NCBI RefSeq assembly: GCF_016612545.1
Contig: NZ_JAENRY010000020.1
Span: 1 to 49,332, forward strand
Direction of reading: 5' to 3'
DNA: 49,332 nt
Source: Streptomyces sp. MBT65
GTDB taxonomy: Bacteria > Actinomycetota > Actinomycetes > Streptomycetales > Streptomycetaceae
The translations under genes were made by a program, and so were the position numbers. Shown here one piece after another: positions 8,814-18,132 of this stretch (within the stretch, counting starts at the first letter, position 1; every line of letters starts with the position of its first letter). The notes beneath the pieces are model-generated. The model had not been told where the DNA came from. It worked only from the letters and a program-made list of their open reading frames with translations, and did no database searches.

Positions 8814-9951
8814 GCCCTGGCCGCTGACCGATGAGCAGCGGGCGATCGTCGAACTGTGCCGGGAGTTCGCCGCGAACGAGATCCGGCCGCGCGGACGCGA
8901 GGTCGACGAGCGTGACATCGAGTCACCGCTGGACATCTTTCGGGCGGCGGCCAAGGTCGGCATCACCGACTTCATGCTGCCCGAAGAGTACGGCGGGGGC
9001 GGATTCACCGATGTCGTGACGCAGTGCCTGGTGCAGGAGCAGATGTGCTGGGGCGATCCGGGCATCGGCAACTTCGTGTGCTCCAACGGGTTCTTCGCCG
9101 ACCCGCTGCTCGCGCTCGGCACCGAGGAGCAGAAGGCGGAGTGGCTGCGTCCGCTCGCCGGTCCGAACCCGCTCTACACCGCGCTGGCGACGACCGAGCC
9201 GGAAGCGGGTTCCGATGCCGCGTCGATCGCCACCACGGCCGTCCGGGTCGAGGGCGGCTATGCGATCAGCGGGCAGAAGGTGTGGATCTCCAACGCGGGC
9301 CTGGCCGACCAGTACGTGGTGTTCGCCAAGACCGACCCCACCCGGGGATCCTCCGGGGTCACCGCGTTCCTGCTGCGCAAGGGTGCGGAGGGCATGAGGT
9401 TCGGCGAGCCCATGCGCAAGATGGGGCAGCGCGCGATCGTCTGCCGCGAGATCTTCTTCGACGACGTCTTCGTGCCGGAGTCCGACCGCCTCGGGGACGA
9501 GGGGCAGGGCTTCCGCGGACTGATGAGGACCTTCGACATCTCACGGATCGTGCTGGCCGCGGCGGCGACCGGAGCGGCCCGTGCGGCCTACGAGTACGCG
9601 CTCCAATACGCCCGGGAGCGCAAGCAGTTCGGCAAGCCGATCATCGAGCACCAGGCCGTCGCGTTCCGACTGGCCGACATGGCGACCCGGATCGAGTCCG
9701 CGTGGCTGCTGACCCTGCACGCGGCGCGCCGGATGGACGCCGGGGCGGACGCCACGAAGCTCGCGGCCATGGCCAAGCTCCAGGCCTCGGAGACCTCGAT
9801 GGCGGTGACCTGGGGTGCCGTGCAGACCCTCGGCGGCTGGGGCTACTCGCGCGAGTTCCCGGTCGAACAGTGGATGCGCGACGCCAAGTTGGAGGAGATC
9901 GAGGAGGGCACCTCGGACATCATGCGGCTGATCATCTCGCGCCGCCTCTGA
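8797..9951 (+). CDS. Acyl-CoA dehydrogenase
   Basis: FAD-dependent acyl-CoA dehydrogenase of 384 residues that would make an alpha,beta-unsaturated acyl-CoA from the product of the preceding ligase. The visible family signatures are ALATTEPEAGSDAASI in the beta domain, KVWISNAGLADQYVVFAKT, the RKQFGKPI segment, and LGGWGYSREFPVEQWMRD. The C-terminal EEGTSDIMRL contains the Glu expected as the catalytic base. Length is typical. The GTG start at 8797 lies inside the 3' end of the ligase gene and follows a GGAGCAGGAG stretch, so the two genes are probably translationally coupled. Confidence 0.92.
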   Translation: MSTSTEPWPLTDEQRAIVELCREFAANEIRPRGREVDERDIESPLDIFRAAAKVGITDFMLPEEYGGGGFTDVVTQCLVQEQMCWGDPGIGNFVCSNGFFADPLLALGTEEQKAEWLRPLAGPNPLYTALATTEPEAGSDAASIATTAVRVEGGYAISGQKVWISNAGLADQYVVFAKTDPTRGSSGVTAFLLRKGAEGMRFGEPMRKMGQRAIVCREIFFDDVFVPESDRLGDEGQGFRGLMRTFDISRIVLAAAATGAARAAYEYALQYARERKQFGKPIIEHQAVAFRLADMATRIESAWLLTLHAARRMDAGADATKLAAMAKLQASETSMAVTWGAVQTLGGWGYSREFPVEQWMRDAKLEEIEEGTSDIMRLIISRRL

Positions 9952-9960
9952 CGCCCCTGA

Positions 9961-11010
<1,050 letters not shown>

Positions 11011-11172
11011 ACGGTGCTTACATCGATCGAGCTGAGGTCCGTCCACGCTGGACCGAAAGGCGGTAACGGTACGCGGTGTTGAGGCCGACTTCCTCGCCGC
11101 AACCGGCTACGGCGAGGACCAAGCCCCCGCCCTCACGGAACAGTTGATGTCGAGGTTGGAACGATTCGCGCC

Positions 11173-11238
11173 GATCGGTCGCAGGGCACCTCCGTAGAGG
11201 CGCCCGATCGGTCGCAGGGCACCTCCGTAAAGGCGCCC
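11173..11238. repeat. Two-copy 33-bp tandem repeat
   Basis: Two adjacent 33-bp units (11173-11205 and 11206-11238) differ at one base (g to a). They lie in the otherwise non-coding 11011-11255 stretch between the nitronate monooxygenase gene and the I36 pseudogene. I see no gene in that stretch. Confidence 0.85.
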
Positions 11239-11255
11239 TGCGGCGAGCTGCGGCC

Positions 11256-11431
11256 TTACTGGGGCTTGAAGGAACGGATCTGGTAGCTGCCCTGCGGGTT
11301 CCCCCGCCGTTCCAGTCGCTGTAGATGCAGAAGTACCCGGACGTGCACTTGAAGGCCGCCAGGCTGCTGGGTGCAGCGGGGGCCGCGGTCGCGGCAGGCC
11401 CCCGCACCCAGGACTGCGGCGAAGGCGCCAC
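11256..11431 (-). pseudogene. Frameshifted small secreted peptidase-inhibitor (I36-like) protein
   Basis: One reading frame gives AFKCTSGYFCIYSDWNG, the Cys-rich core of small Streptomyces peptidase-inhibitor family I36 proteins (compare CxSGYFCLYxD). Directly after a run of five G the correct continuation, NPQGSYQIRSFKPQ then stop, is in the next frame. Adding one G to the run would restore the expected C-terminus. The upstream part lacks a clear signal peptide in the same frame, so the N-terminus may also be damaged. Members are normally exported and inhibit proteases. A sequencing error in the G-run cannot be excluded, hence the moderate confidence. Confidence 0.6.
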
Positions 11432-11464
11432 GGCGCCACGGCGTTGAGCTTGGGGAGCGTGCCG

Positions 11465-12568
11465 TCAGCCGGTGCTCCACTTCTGGTTGCTCCCGCCCGT
11501 ACAGCTCCACAGTTGCAGCACCGCGCCGTTGCCGGTCCCCGCATCCGTCACGTCGACGCACTTGTCGGCCTGGACGTTGACCAGATCGTGCGCGGCGTTG
11601 AGCCTGAACTGCTGGGCCCCGGTGCCGTTGCAGGCGACCAGCTTGATCCACGCGCCGTCCGCCCGCGAACCGCCGTCGACGTCCATGCACTTGCCCAGGG
11701 CGCGGACCGTTCCGTCCGACGCGAACTTCCACTTCTGGCGGGCGGCACCCGTGCAGTCCCAGATCTGCAGACGGGTGTTGTCCGCCGAGCTGCCTCCGGT
11801 CACGTCGATACAGCGGGCGGAGGCGTGACCCCGGATCAGTACACCGTTGGCGGCGTTGACGGCGTTGGTGGAAGCGGCGGTCGGCGAGGAACTCCCGGAC
11901 GGCGCCCCGCCGTTCTTGGTGTCGCCCTTCGCGGTGGCTGTCGCCTCGCCGATCGCCGGTGAACCGGTCTTGGGGGTCGGCTGCCCACTGGACTGCCGCG
12001 TGGAGTCGGCTTCGAGCGCGGAGGATTCACCCGACGGCGAGGCGGAGCCGGACGAGTCGGTCACCTCCCCGCTCTGTTCGCTGCCCCGAACGGTGTCCGA
12101 TCCATTGCCGGCCGCAGAACGTCCGTTGCCGTCATCGCCGTTCACCAGGAACAGGGAGCCGATCAGCACGACTCCGGCGGTAGCGGCGGCGGCGATCAGT
12201 ACCCTGCGGCGCCGTGCGGGTCGGAGCGCGGGTCCGCTCGGAGCGGCCGTGATGTCGGCTCGATGGTCGTTCACGTCTCCGGCGGGTGCATCGGTACGCC
12301 CACCTGACGTCTCCTTGTCCGGTACGCGCTCGGTGAATGCCGCGAACTCGGCCGCCGCCGCGGACATGGGCGGCGGGAGCACGGACCCTGGGCCGGGGTC
12401 GGGGTCGGGTACGACCTCGGAGGCTGCGGCGGGCCCCAGCGCGGCGGCGGCCTCGGCGATCGCCGAAGGCCCCTTCGACCGGCGTGGCAGGGGCCGCGAC
12501 GCGGCGTCGGGCTGATCGGTCCGGGCCGTGGCGGCCTCCGCCGTCGGATCCTCGGAGGAGGCCGTCAT
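11465..12568 (-). CDS. Membrane-anchored ricin-type beta-trefoil lectin protein
   Basis: Protein of 367 residues. Residues 1-135 are acidic and Ala/Pro-rich and probably cytoplasmic. A basic RRRR cluster is followed by one membrane helix (VLIAAAATAGVVLIGSLFLV). Then comes a Ser/Thr/Gly-rich linker of about 90 residues and a C-terminal ricin-B beta-trefoil of about 125 residues. The trefoil has three subdomains with CIDVTGG, CMDVDGG and CVDVTDA and Q-x-W motifs (RQKWKF, NQKWSTG). No catalytic domain is present. It probably displays a carbohydrate-binding domain outside the membrane. ATG 12568 was chosen because GGAAGGAC lies just upstream; the longer frame lacks family-like sequence. The 426 bp between this gene and GH31 (12569-12994) holds nothing I can identify. 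Confidence 0.78.
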   Translation of the reverse strand: MTASSEDPTAEAATARTDQPDAASRPLPRRSKGPSAIAEAAAALGPAAASEVVPDPDPGPGSVLPPPMSAAAAEFAAFTERVPDKETSGGRTDAPAGDVNDHRADITAAPSGPALRPARRRRVLIAAAATAGVVLIGSLFLVNGDDGNGRSAAGNGSDTVRGSEQSGEVTDSSGSASPSGESSALEADSTRQSSGQPTPKTGSPAIGEATATAKGDTKNGGAPSGSSSPTAASTNAVNAANGVLIRGHASARCIDVTGGSSADNTRLQIWDCTGAARQKWKFASDGTVRALGKCMDVDGGSRADGAWIKLVACNGTGAQQFRLNAAHDLVNVQADKCVDVTDAGTGNGAVLQLWSCTGGSNQKWSTG

Positions 12569-12994
12569 GTCGTCCTTCCGGTTACTGAGGTGGTGGATCC
12601 CTGCGTGGCCGGTACGGCGTCGAGATGCCGAAGACGTCGTGGTGGCCCGCGGTGGTCCGCGATGCGTTGAGCGGGCGCCGACGATCACCGTCCTCGTGCC
12701 CGAGGCGATTCTGTCGTGCCCACGACCGCCTGTGCAAAGGGCGACACGCGGTGTCCTCCCGACACCGGAATCTCTCGAAGCTCGGCCCCCATCAAGGGGG
12801 CTGCGTACGGCCGTTGCCGGCTGCTCACGTCCCTCCAGTCGTCCCGGGCAACGGCGTTCTCTGGGATCGGGGATCGCCGGCATCTGATGCTCCGTCAAGG
12901 AGTGCAGGGCGCTGCACTCCCTGGCCGTGCCCGCCGAGGGCCGACACCTACAACAGCCCTCCGATCTCCCCGAGTAGCGCAGTGGAGGCCGTCG

Positions 12995-15900
12995 TCAACC
13001 GCACGTCACGGTGATCGGCGCGTGCACGCTCCGCGGGGGCAGTGTGACGGTAAGGGTGTGGGTCGTGCTGTCGAAGTGGTAGGCGTGCGGGGAGAGTTGG
13101 GCTCCTCCCACACGGACGGCGTTCGGGGCGGTGACGCCGAGGAAGGAGACGGTCCACTGCCGGTTTCGGATCTGGCCGTGGAAGGTTCCGGTCGCGGGGG
13201 CGATCGTCAGCGTGCGTCGGGCGTTGTTCTCCCGGTACCGGATCTTCGTGGTGGCGGTGTGGCCGCGCCCTGTGCCGGCTCCGTCGTCCTCGTAGAGGGA
13301 GGAGGAACCGGAGGCGCCCGCAGCGACGGTGAGCGTGACCTTGGTCAGTGGGGCCTTGTCGTTGCTGGTCACGTTGTTCGTACGGGTCGGGATCGTCGCG
13401 CCCGCTCTGACGAACACGGGCATGGTGTCGAGGCCGCTGGTGATGTTCTGGGTCGTGCCACCGGCGTAGGTCTGCCCGGTGAAGTAGTCGGTCCACTGAC
13501 TGCCGGGCGGGAACCACACCGAGGTCGTCGCCGTGGCACCGGGTGTCGTGACGGGGGCGACCAGCAGGTCGGAACCGTAGAAGTACTCGCTGCCCGAAGT
13601 GGCGTACGCCTGCGGCTCGTTGGGGTACTCGAGGTACATCGGGCGAGTGACGGGGACACCGGTCGTGCCGGCCTGCTGTGCGAGTGAGTAGGTGTACGGC
13701 ACCAGGTTCTCGCGGAGGTTGAGGAACTTGTCCGCGGAGGCGCGGGCCGCGGTGCCGTACTGCCAGGGCAGCCGGTCGCTGTGGTTGCTGTGCAGCCGGT
13801 CGATGGGCTGGAAGGTGCCCAGTTGGACCCAGCGCGCGTACATGTCGTCGGGGAGTTTGCGCGTGGTGTGGGTCGTGCCGTCGGAGGTGTAGGTCTCCGA
13901 ACCGGTCAGGTTCGTGGTGTCGTTGTGGCCGCCGATGTCATGGCTGATCGCCGACAGGCCGGTGGCGGCCGCCTCACCCGGCGTGTAGCCGACCTCCGCC
14001 TTCAGGGTGCCCCAGGTGGACGAGGTGTCGCCGGTGAAGTGGACGGTGGTGCGCTTGTCGGCCCACGGTCCGGTCGGCAGCCCCTGCTGGCCGCTGTAAC
14101 CGCCCGCCTGGAGCGAGCCGTAGGCGCGGGAGACGACGAATCCGCGGCCGATGGTCTTGTCGGCATCCGTGGCGTACTGCTGGTTGATCCACGCGTCGGG
14201 AGTGACGCCGGGCAGCGAGGACTGGGAGTTGTCGCAGCACCAGTCCGGCCACCAGAAGTCGTTGCCCTGCCGGTCCATCGTCTGATGCAGGTCCATGTAC
14301 GCCTTGAGCTGGTCGGGGTCGCCCCAGTCGAAGGTGTAGCAGTCCCCCGGGCCACTGCTCGCGGCCGAGGCACAACCCCCCTTGCGCAGCTTGCCCTTGG
14401 CGGTGGCCTGGGCCTGGGCGAACTGCGGGTCGCCGCTGAGGATGCTCGGGTGGACGTTGAGCGTGTTGTGCAGGCCCTGGGCGGCGGACCAGTCGAAGAA
14501 CCCCTTCGGATCGGGGAACTTGGACGTGTCGATCTCCCAACCGCTCCATGTGTTGGGCGACTTGAAGTCGGTGTCGGTCACCAGGACGTCCAGGGGTACG
14601 CCCTCGGCCCGGAAGGCGGGCAGGATCCTGTTCTCGTAGTCGGCGGCGGTGCGGTCGATGTACTCCGAGTACCAGACGCCGTACGCCCATTGAGGAAGCA
14701 GTTCGGACGGGCCGGTCAGGGTGGCCAGGTCGGACAGGGCCTGTTTGTAGTCGTGGCCGTAGCCGAAGACATAGCCGTCCTGGTACGGCGCGCCGCCGTG
14801 GGAAGGGCGTTGGGTGACCTGGCGGGTGCCGGTGTCGTAGAGGGCCGAGGCCGTGTCGTCGAGCAGGTACCAGCCGTCCTTGTACAGCAGGCCCGGGGTG
14901 GTGGCCGGTGTGCCGTTGTCGCCGTTGAAGCCGTCGAGGCTGCGGCGGTAGCCGCCGAGCGCCAAGTGCGGTTGCGGGGCCGGGGAGTTGGCGGTGGTGA
15001 CGGAGACCGTGTCGAGGTTGACGTGGCAGCTCGCGGTGTCCGGGCAGCCGACGGTGATGTCGGCGGCTCCGGCCTTGAGGGTGACGGGGACCGAGGCGGT
15101 CTTCCAGGTGTCCCAGTCGCCGGTGACGGGCAGGGACAGGGTCTGCGTGGTACCGCCGGAGGACACCGTGGCCGTACGTGTCTGGTAACGGCCGTCGCTG
15201 CCCGTCGCGTTGGCGTAGCGGACCTGCAACGCGTAGGTGCCGTCCGCCGGTACGCCGACCACATGGGTCAACAGGCCTGCTCCCTGGTTCAGTTCGGCGA
15301 CGAAGCCGCTGCCGGAGTAGCCGGCGTGGTCGGTGGCGGTGATCGCCGAGCCCGAGCTGCGGTCGGCCTCGGCCTCGCAGTTCACGCCGAACCCGCAGTC
15401 CGTGATCGCGGTCGTGGACGTCGACGGAAAGCCGCCGCCCTGGTCGACCAGGGCGACGCTGTCGATGTTGACGTCGCCGGAGTCCGCGGCGGTCCTCGTC
15501 AGCGTGATGGTGTGGTGTCCGGCGCCGAGTTGTACCGCGCTGCTCGCCAGGCGCCAGGTGTTCCAGTTCGCGGTGACGGGCAGGCTCACCGTTCGGCTCG
15601 CGCCGCCGTCGACCGACAGGGTGAGGGTGCGTGTCGTGTTCTGGCCGTCGCCGCCGAGGGAGTTGGCGTAGCGCGCGTCGAACCGGTAGGTCCCCGACGA
15701 GGGGACGTCGACGTCGGCCGACAGGGAGTCGCCCGTTCCCTCGAAGCCGGCCAGGAATCCGGAGCCGGTGTATCCCGTGTGGTCCGAGACGATTCCGGGC
15801 CCGCTGTGCGGGAGTTGCTCCGCCTCGCACAGGGCGCCGAGGGCGCAGGTGAGCCGCTGCCACGGTGTGGCCTCGACGGGTGACCCGCCGGCCGACAGCC

Positions 15901-16303
15901 GTACGGAGAGGTTCTGCGCGTCGAAGGGCCCGGAACCCTCCTGGTACCGCAGGGTGAGCGCGCTGGTGCTGATGGTCAGCCAACCGTCGGACGTGTTGGA
16001 GGTGTACGAGGTCGGTGCGAACGCGGTGCGGCCGATCGCGTTGAACGTAGCGCTGTCGGTGAACTTCCCGTCCTGTGCGTACTCGGTGCGTATCAGGGTC
16101 GGGGACAGGATCTGGAAGCGTGCGTCGCCTGAAGTCACCGACGCGGTGCGGTGGTTCGTCGGTGCGTCCGCCGACGCCTCCGCGGTACCGGTCACCATCG
16201 TCGCCGCCAGGCTGCTCACCAGGGCGATGGCCGCGAGACGTCTTCGTAGGAGGCGCGTCGCGCGTAACGCTGGTCTTCTTCTCATGGACATCGTGGACAT
16301 CAT
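12995..16303 (-). CDS. Secreted GH31 alpha-glycosidase with two inserted CBM6/35-like modules
   Basis: Secreted enzyme of about 1,102 residues. A signal peptide (RLLRRRLAAIALVSSLAATMVTGTAEA) is followed by a GH31-type N-terminal beta-sandwich. This is interrupted by two related modules of about 130 residues, each starting CEAE and containing a Y-x-G-x-G-F segment, typical of CBM6/CBM35. The sandwich resumes at ALGGYRRSLDGFNGDNG. The TIM barrel follows, with WWPDWCCDNS, where Asp would be the nucleophile of GH31. SHDIGGHNDTTN, near the acid/base region, comes next, then the C-terminal beta domains. The family covers alpha-glucosidases, alpha-xylosidases and related transglycosylases; the WPDWCC variant prevents a precise substrate call. 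ATG 16303 has GGAG 7 bp upstream. It lies alone between the lectin gene and the IS110-damaged region. Confidence 0.85.
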   Translation of the reverse strand: MMSTMSMRRRPALRATRLLRRRLAAIALVSSLAATMVTGTAEASADAPTNHRTASVTSGDARFQILSPTLIRTEYAQDGKFTDSATFNAIGRTAFAPTSYTSNTSDGWLTISTSALTLRYQEGSGPFDAQNLSVRLSAGGSPVEATPWQRLTCALGALCEAEQLPHSGPGIVSDHTGYTGSGFLAGFEGTGDSLSADVDVPSSGTYRFDARYANSLGGDGQNTTRTLTLSVDGGASRTVSLPVTANWNTWRLASSAVQLGAGHHTITLTRTAADSGDVNIDSVALVDQGGGFPSTSTTAITDCGFGVNCEAEADRSSGSAITATDHAGYSGSGFVAELNQGAGLLTHVVGVPADGTYALQVRYANATGSDGRYQTRTATVSSGGTTQTLSLPVTGDWDTWKTASVPVTLKAGAADITVGCPDTASCHVNLDTVSVTTANSPAPQPHLALGGYRRSLDGFNGDNGTPATTPGLLYKDGWYLLDDTASALYDTGTRQVTQRPSHGGAPYQDGYVFGYGHDYKQALSDLATLTGPSELLPQWAYGVWYSEYIDRTAADYENRILPAFRAEGVPLDVLVTDTDFKSPNTWSGWEIDTSKFPDPKGFFDWSAAQGLHNTLNVHPSILSGDPQFAQAQATAKGKLRKGGCASAASSGPGDCYTFDWGDPDQLKAYMDLHQTMDRQGNDFWWPDWCCDNSQSSLPGVTPDAWINQQYATDADKTIGRGFVVSRAYGSLQAGGYSGQQGLPTGPWADKRTTVHFTGDTSSTWGTLKAEVGYTPGEAAATGLSAISHDIGGHNDTTNLTGSETYTSDGTTHTTRKLPDDMYARWVQLGTFQPIDRLHSNHSDRLPWQYGTAARASADKFLNLRENLVPYTYSLAQQAGTTGVPVTRPMYLEYPNEPQAYATSGSEYFYGSDLLVAPVTTPGATATTSVWFPPGSQWTDYFTGQTYAGGTTQNITSGLDTMPVFVRAGATIPTRTNNVTSNDKAPLTKVTLTVAAGASGSSSLYEDDGAGTGRGHTATTKIRYRENNARRTLTIAPATGTFHGQIRNRQWTVSFLGVTAPNAVRVGGAQLSPHAYHFDSTTHTLTVTLPPRSVHAPITVTCG

Positions 16304-16376
16304 GGGCAGCTCCGTCCTGAAGCGGGCCTGCGGGGCCCGTGGTGAAGGTGTGCCGGGTCCCTTTCGCGCCTGGTGG

Positions 16377-16406
16377 AATGTGGCGCCATCCGACATCGTT
16401 GTCAAG
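16377..16406 (-). promoter_or_regulatory. Putative GH31 promoter with LacI/ROK-like operator
   Basis: Read on the minus strand, a perfect TTGACA -35 (16405-16400) has 17 bp to a weak CACATT -10 (16382-16377), about 75 bp before the GH31 ATG. Overlapping the -35 is a near-palindrome GACAACGATGTC (16403-16392), resembling sugar-responsive operators of Streptomyces glycosidase genes. The regulator is not identified here. Confidence 0.4.
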
Positions 16407-16409
16407 CCC

Positions 16410-16655
16410 CGCCGTCGCAAGGACTTCGCGTGGGATCCGGCCTGGGTCTCCCACATCACCGCGCCCACACTCCCGCTGTGGACCGACCACGACCCGACCG
16501 GCGGACTCGACGAGGCGGCGCTGCTCCAGGGCTGGCTACCCGACGCGCGCCTGCACGTCATCGAGGACGCGGGCCACTGGCCGCAGTGGGAGAAGCCCGC
16601 CGAATTCCTGCGCGCCCACCGCGACTTCCTGCTGCTCGGCAAGGACCCGGTATGA
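16410..16655 (+). pseudogene. C-terminal fragment of an MhpC-like meta-cleavage product hydrolase
   Basis: An open stretch without its own start encodes DFAWDPAWV, LWTDHDPTGGLDEA and DARLHVIEDAGHWPQWEKPAEF, then a stop at 16655. This matches the C-terminal third of alpha/beta hydrolases that cleave ring-fission products. E. coli MhpC has [21 protein letters not shown] at the same place, including the catalytic His. The nucleophile Ser and the whole N-terminal two thirds are absent. Upstream sequence is instead the GH31 promoter region. The fragment reads in the same direction as the MhpB-like dioxygenase 1.5 kb downstream, with the IS110 element between them. It was probably part of that operon. 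Confidence 0.7.
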
Positions 16656-18037
16656 GTTTCCTGAGTCAACCTCTATGTCGTGAAGGGTTCCTCAGCGGCT
16701 GCGCTGACCTTGTTGTCGGCTTGGTGGGTGGCGGGGTCGTAGCAGGTTCCGTCTCGCCAGCAGGCCCACATCACGCGGAGCCAGGCGCGGGCGAGGATGC
16801 GGATGGCGTGGGGGTGTCGCTTCTTGCGTGCCCGGGCGTCGTTGTAGATCTTGGCGGCCCAGTCGCTGCCGTGCCGGCTGTTGTCGGCGAAGGTGGTCAG
16901 AGCGACGCGGGCTCTGCGGTGGGTCGCGAAGCGGAAGGCAACGGTGCGGGATTTGCCCGAGGCGCGGGTGACAGGGACGACGCCGGCCTCGGCGATGAGC
17001 TGTTCGCAGGTCCGGGCGCGTTCCAGGAGGGGGCCGATCTCGCCGATGACCTGGCCGAGGCTTACCTTCCCGATCCGGGGCATGGTGGCGAACAGCGGGG
17101 TGTAGGGGTGGGCCTCGGTGGCGTCGGCGATGGCCTTGTCCAGGGCCTGGATCGTGGTGCGTATCGCCTGGACCAGCTGGACCTGGACGCGGACGAGCTG
17201 CCCGACAACGGCTTCGCCGAGGCGGGAGGCCGCCTTGGGGGCGGCACGCAGACGTTCGATGAGGACACTGCCGGGCTTCTTGCCGGAGTAGCCGTGGCGT
17301 TTGCACCAGGCTTCGAGTCGTCCGACGGTGAGCTTGGCGGCCGAGGCCGGGGTGGGGTGGCGCTCCAGGAACGCGATGGCGATGTCGCTGTCGAGTCCGT
17401 GGAAGACAGTCCTGCCGCCGGGCCAGTGCTCGTCCAGCAGCGCGGCGAGCTGGTTGACGGCGGCGATCCTGGCCTCGACGTGGTCGGAGCGGGTCCGGGT
17501 GAGGGCCTGAAGGTCCAGGGTGGCCTGCTCGGTGGGCTCCAAGCGGGGCAGGAGGTGGCCGTCTGTGCGCAGGTAGTCGGCGAGTTTCATGCTGTCGCCG
17601 GCGTCGGTCTTGGCCTTGGAGGCGCCCCAGCGTGCCCGCATGGCGTGGAAGGCGTTCGGGTGCACGGGCACGATCGGATGGCCGGCGGCCAGCAGGCGGT
17701 CCACCGCCAGACCGCGGGTGGTCTCGATCGCCACCGGCAGATCTGCCGGGTCGCCGTGCTTGCGCAGCCTCGCCAGGGTCTTGGTGAACCCTTGCTCGGT
17801 GTGGGTCAGTTCCCACCGGTCGATGCGCTTCCCGGCGTCATCCATGACGGTCACGTCATGGGTCTCGGTCGCCCAGTCCCATCCGATGAACACGAAGGTC
17901 GTACTCCTGTGGTTCTGACGGAGCACCTGCCCGGTGGTGAGGTCGTCTGCCGGGAGCTCATTAATCGGCCCTCTGCGGGGCGTGTCCCTGAAGCCGATCA
18001 GACGGCCTCGGCCCGGCAGGGCCGGCGGAACTCATAC
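16650..18037 (-). mobile_element. IS110-family insertion element (ends tentative)
   Basis: The element contains a complete DEDD transposase gene. A 9-bp inverted repeat, GTATGAGTT at 16650-16658 and its complement at 18029-18037, brackets it and was used for the tentative ends. IS110 elements have no conventional terminal inverted repeats, so the true ends may differ. With these ends, 111 bp of non-coding sequence lies upstream of the transposase and 23 bp downstream. That is the arrangement of the IS110 group, where the upstream end encodes the guide (bridge) RNA. Confidence 0.45.
16673..17926 (-). CDS. IS110 family transposase
   Basis: DEDD-type serine recombinase-like transposase of about 417 residues. 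The RuvC-like N-terminal domain begins FIGWDWATETHDV, with the first catalytic Asp in GWD. Next come AIETTRG, and KTDAGDSMKLADYLR with the DEDD-type Asp pair, then a coiled-coil linker. The C-terminal Transposase_20 domain has IGKVSLGQVIGEIG and the conserved Ser region (AEAGVVPVTRASGKSRTVAFR). The frame is intact, so the element may be active. GTG 17893 (FVFIGW), 10 bp after AGGAG, is an alternative start to GTG 17926. It lies antisense to the flanking aromatic-catabolism genes and appears to have contributed to their disruption. Confidence 0.92.
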   Translation of the reverse strand: MLRQNHRSTTFVFIGWDWATETHDVTVMDDAGKRIDRWELTHTEQGFTKTLARLRKHGDPADLPVAIETTRGLAVDRLLAAGHPIVPVHPNAFHAMRARWGASKAKTDAGDSMKLADYLRTDGHLLPRLEPTEQATLDLQALTRTRSDHVEARIAAVNQLAALLDEHWPGGRTVFHGLDSDIAIAFLERHPTPASAAKLTVGRLEAWCKRHGYSGKKPGSVLIERLRAAPKAASRLGEAVVGQLVRVQVQLVQAIRTTIQALDKAIADATEAHPYTPLFATMPRIGKVSLGQVIGEIGPLLERARTCEQLIAEAGVVPVTRASGKSRTVAFRFATHRRARVALTTFADNSRHGSDWAAKIYNDARARKKRHPHAIRILARAWLRVMWACWRDGTCYDPATHQADNKVSAAAEEPFTT

Positions 18038-18092
18038 AGGCCGTTGAACGGCTCGCGAGACAGGCCGTGCACCCGCCGGGACCGAGAGGTCA

Positions 18093-18113
18093 CAGCCCTA
18101 CCGAAGAGGGCTG
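18093..18113 (+). promoter_or_regulatory. Hairpin in the mhpB-like 5' leader
   Basis: Perfect 7-bp stem CAGCCCT/AGGGCTG with a 7-nt loop, ending 19 bp before the dioxygenase ATG. It could affect translation or be a remnant terminator; no U-tract follows. Confidence 0.35.
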
Positions 18114-18132
18114 CAGAAGGGATGGTCCTCCA

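Noticed and set aside
12569..12994. Possible small gene between the lectin and GH31 genes
   Set aside because: Open frames here lack ribosome-binding sites and family-like sequence.
13781..15883. 700-codon plus-strand frame opposite GH31
   Set aside because: Val/Arg/Gly-rich antisense frame typical of high-GC coding DNA; no domain.
16304..16669. N-terminal extension of the GH31 protein to an ATG at 16669
   Set aside because: It would precede a clear signal peptide and run through the MhpC-like fragment. ATG 16303 has a good ribosome-binding site.
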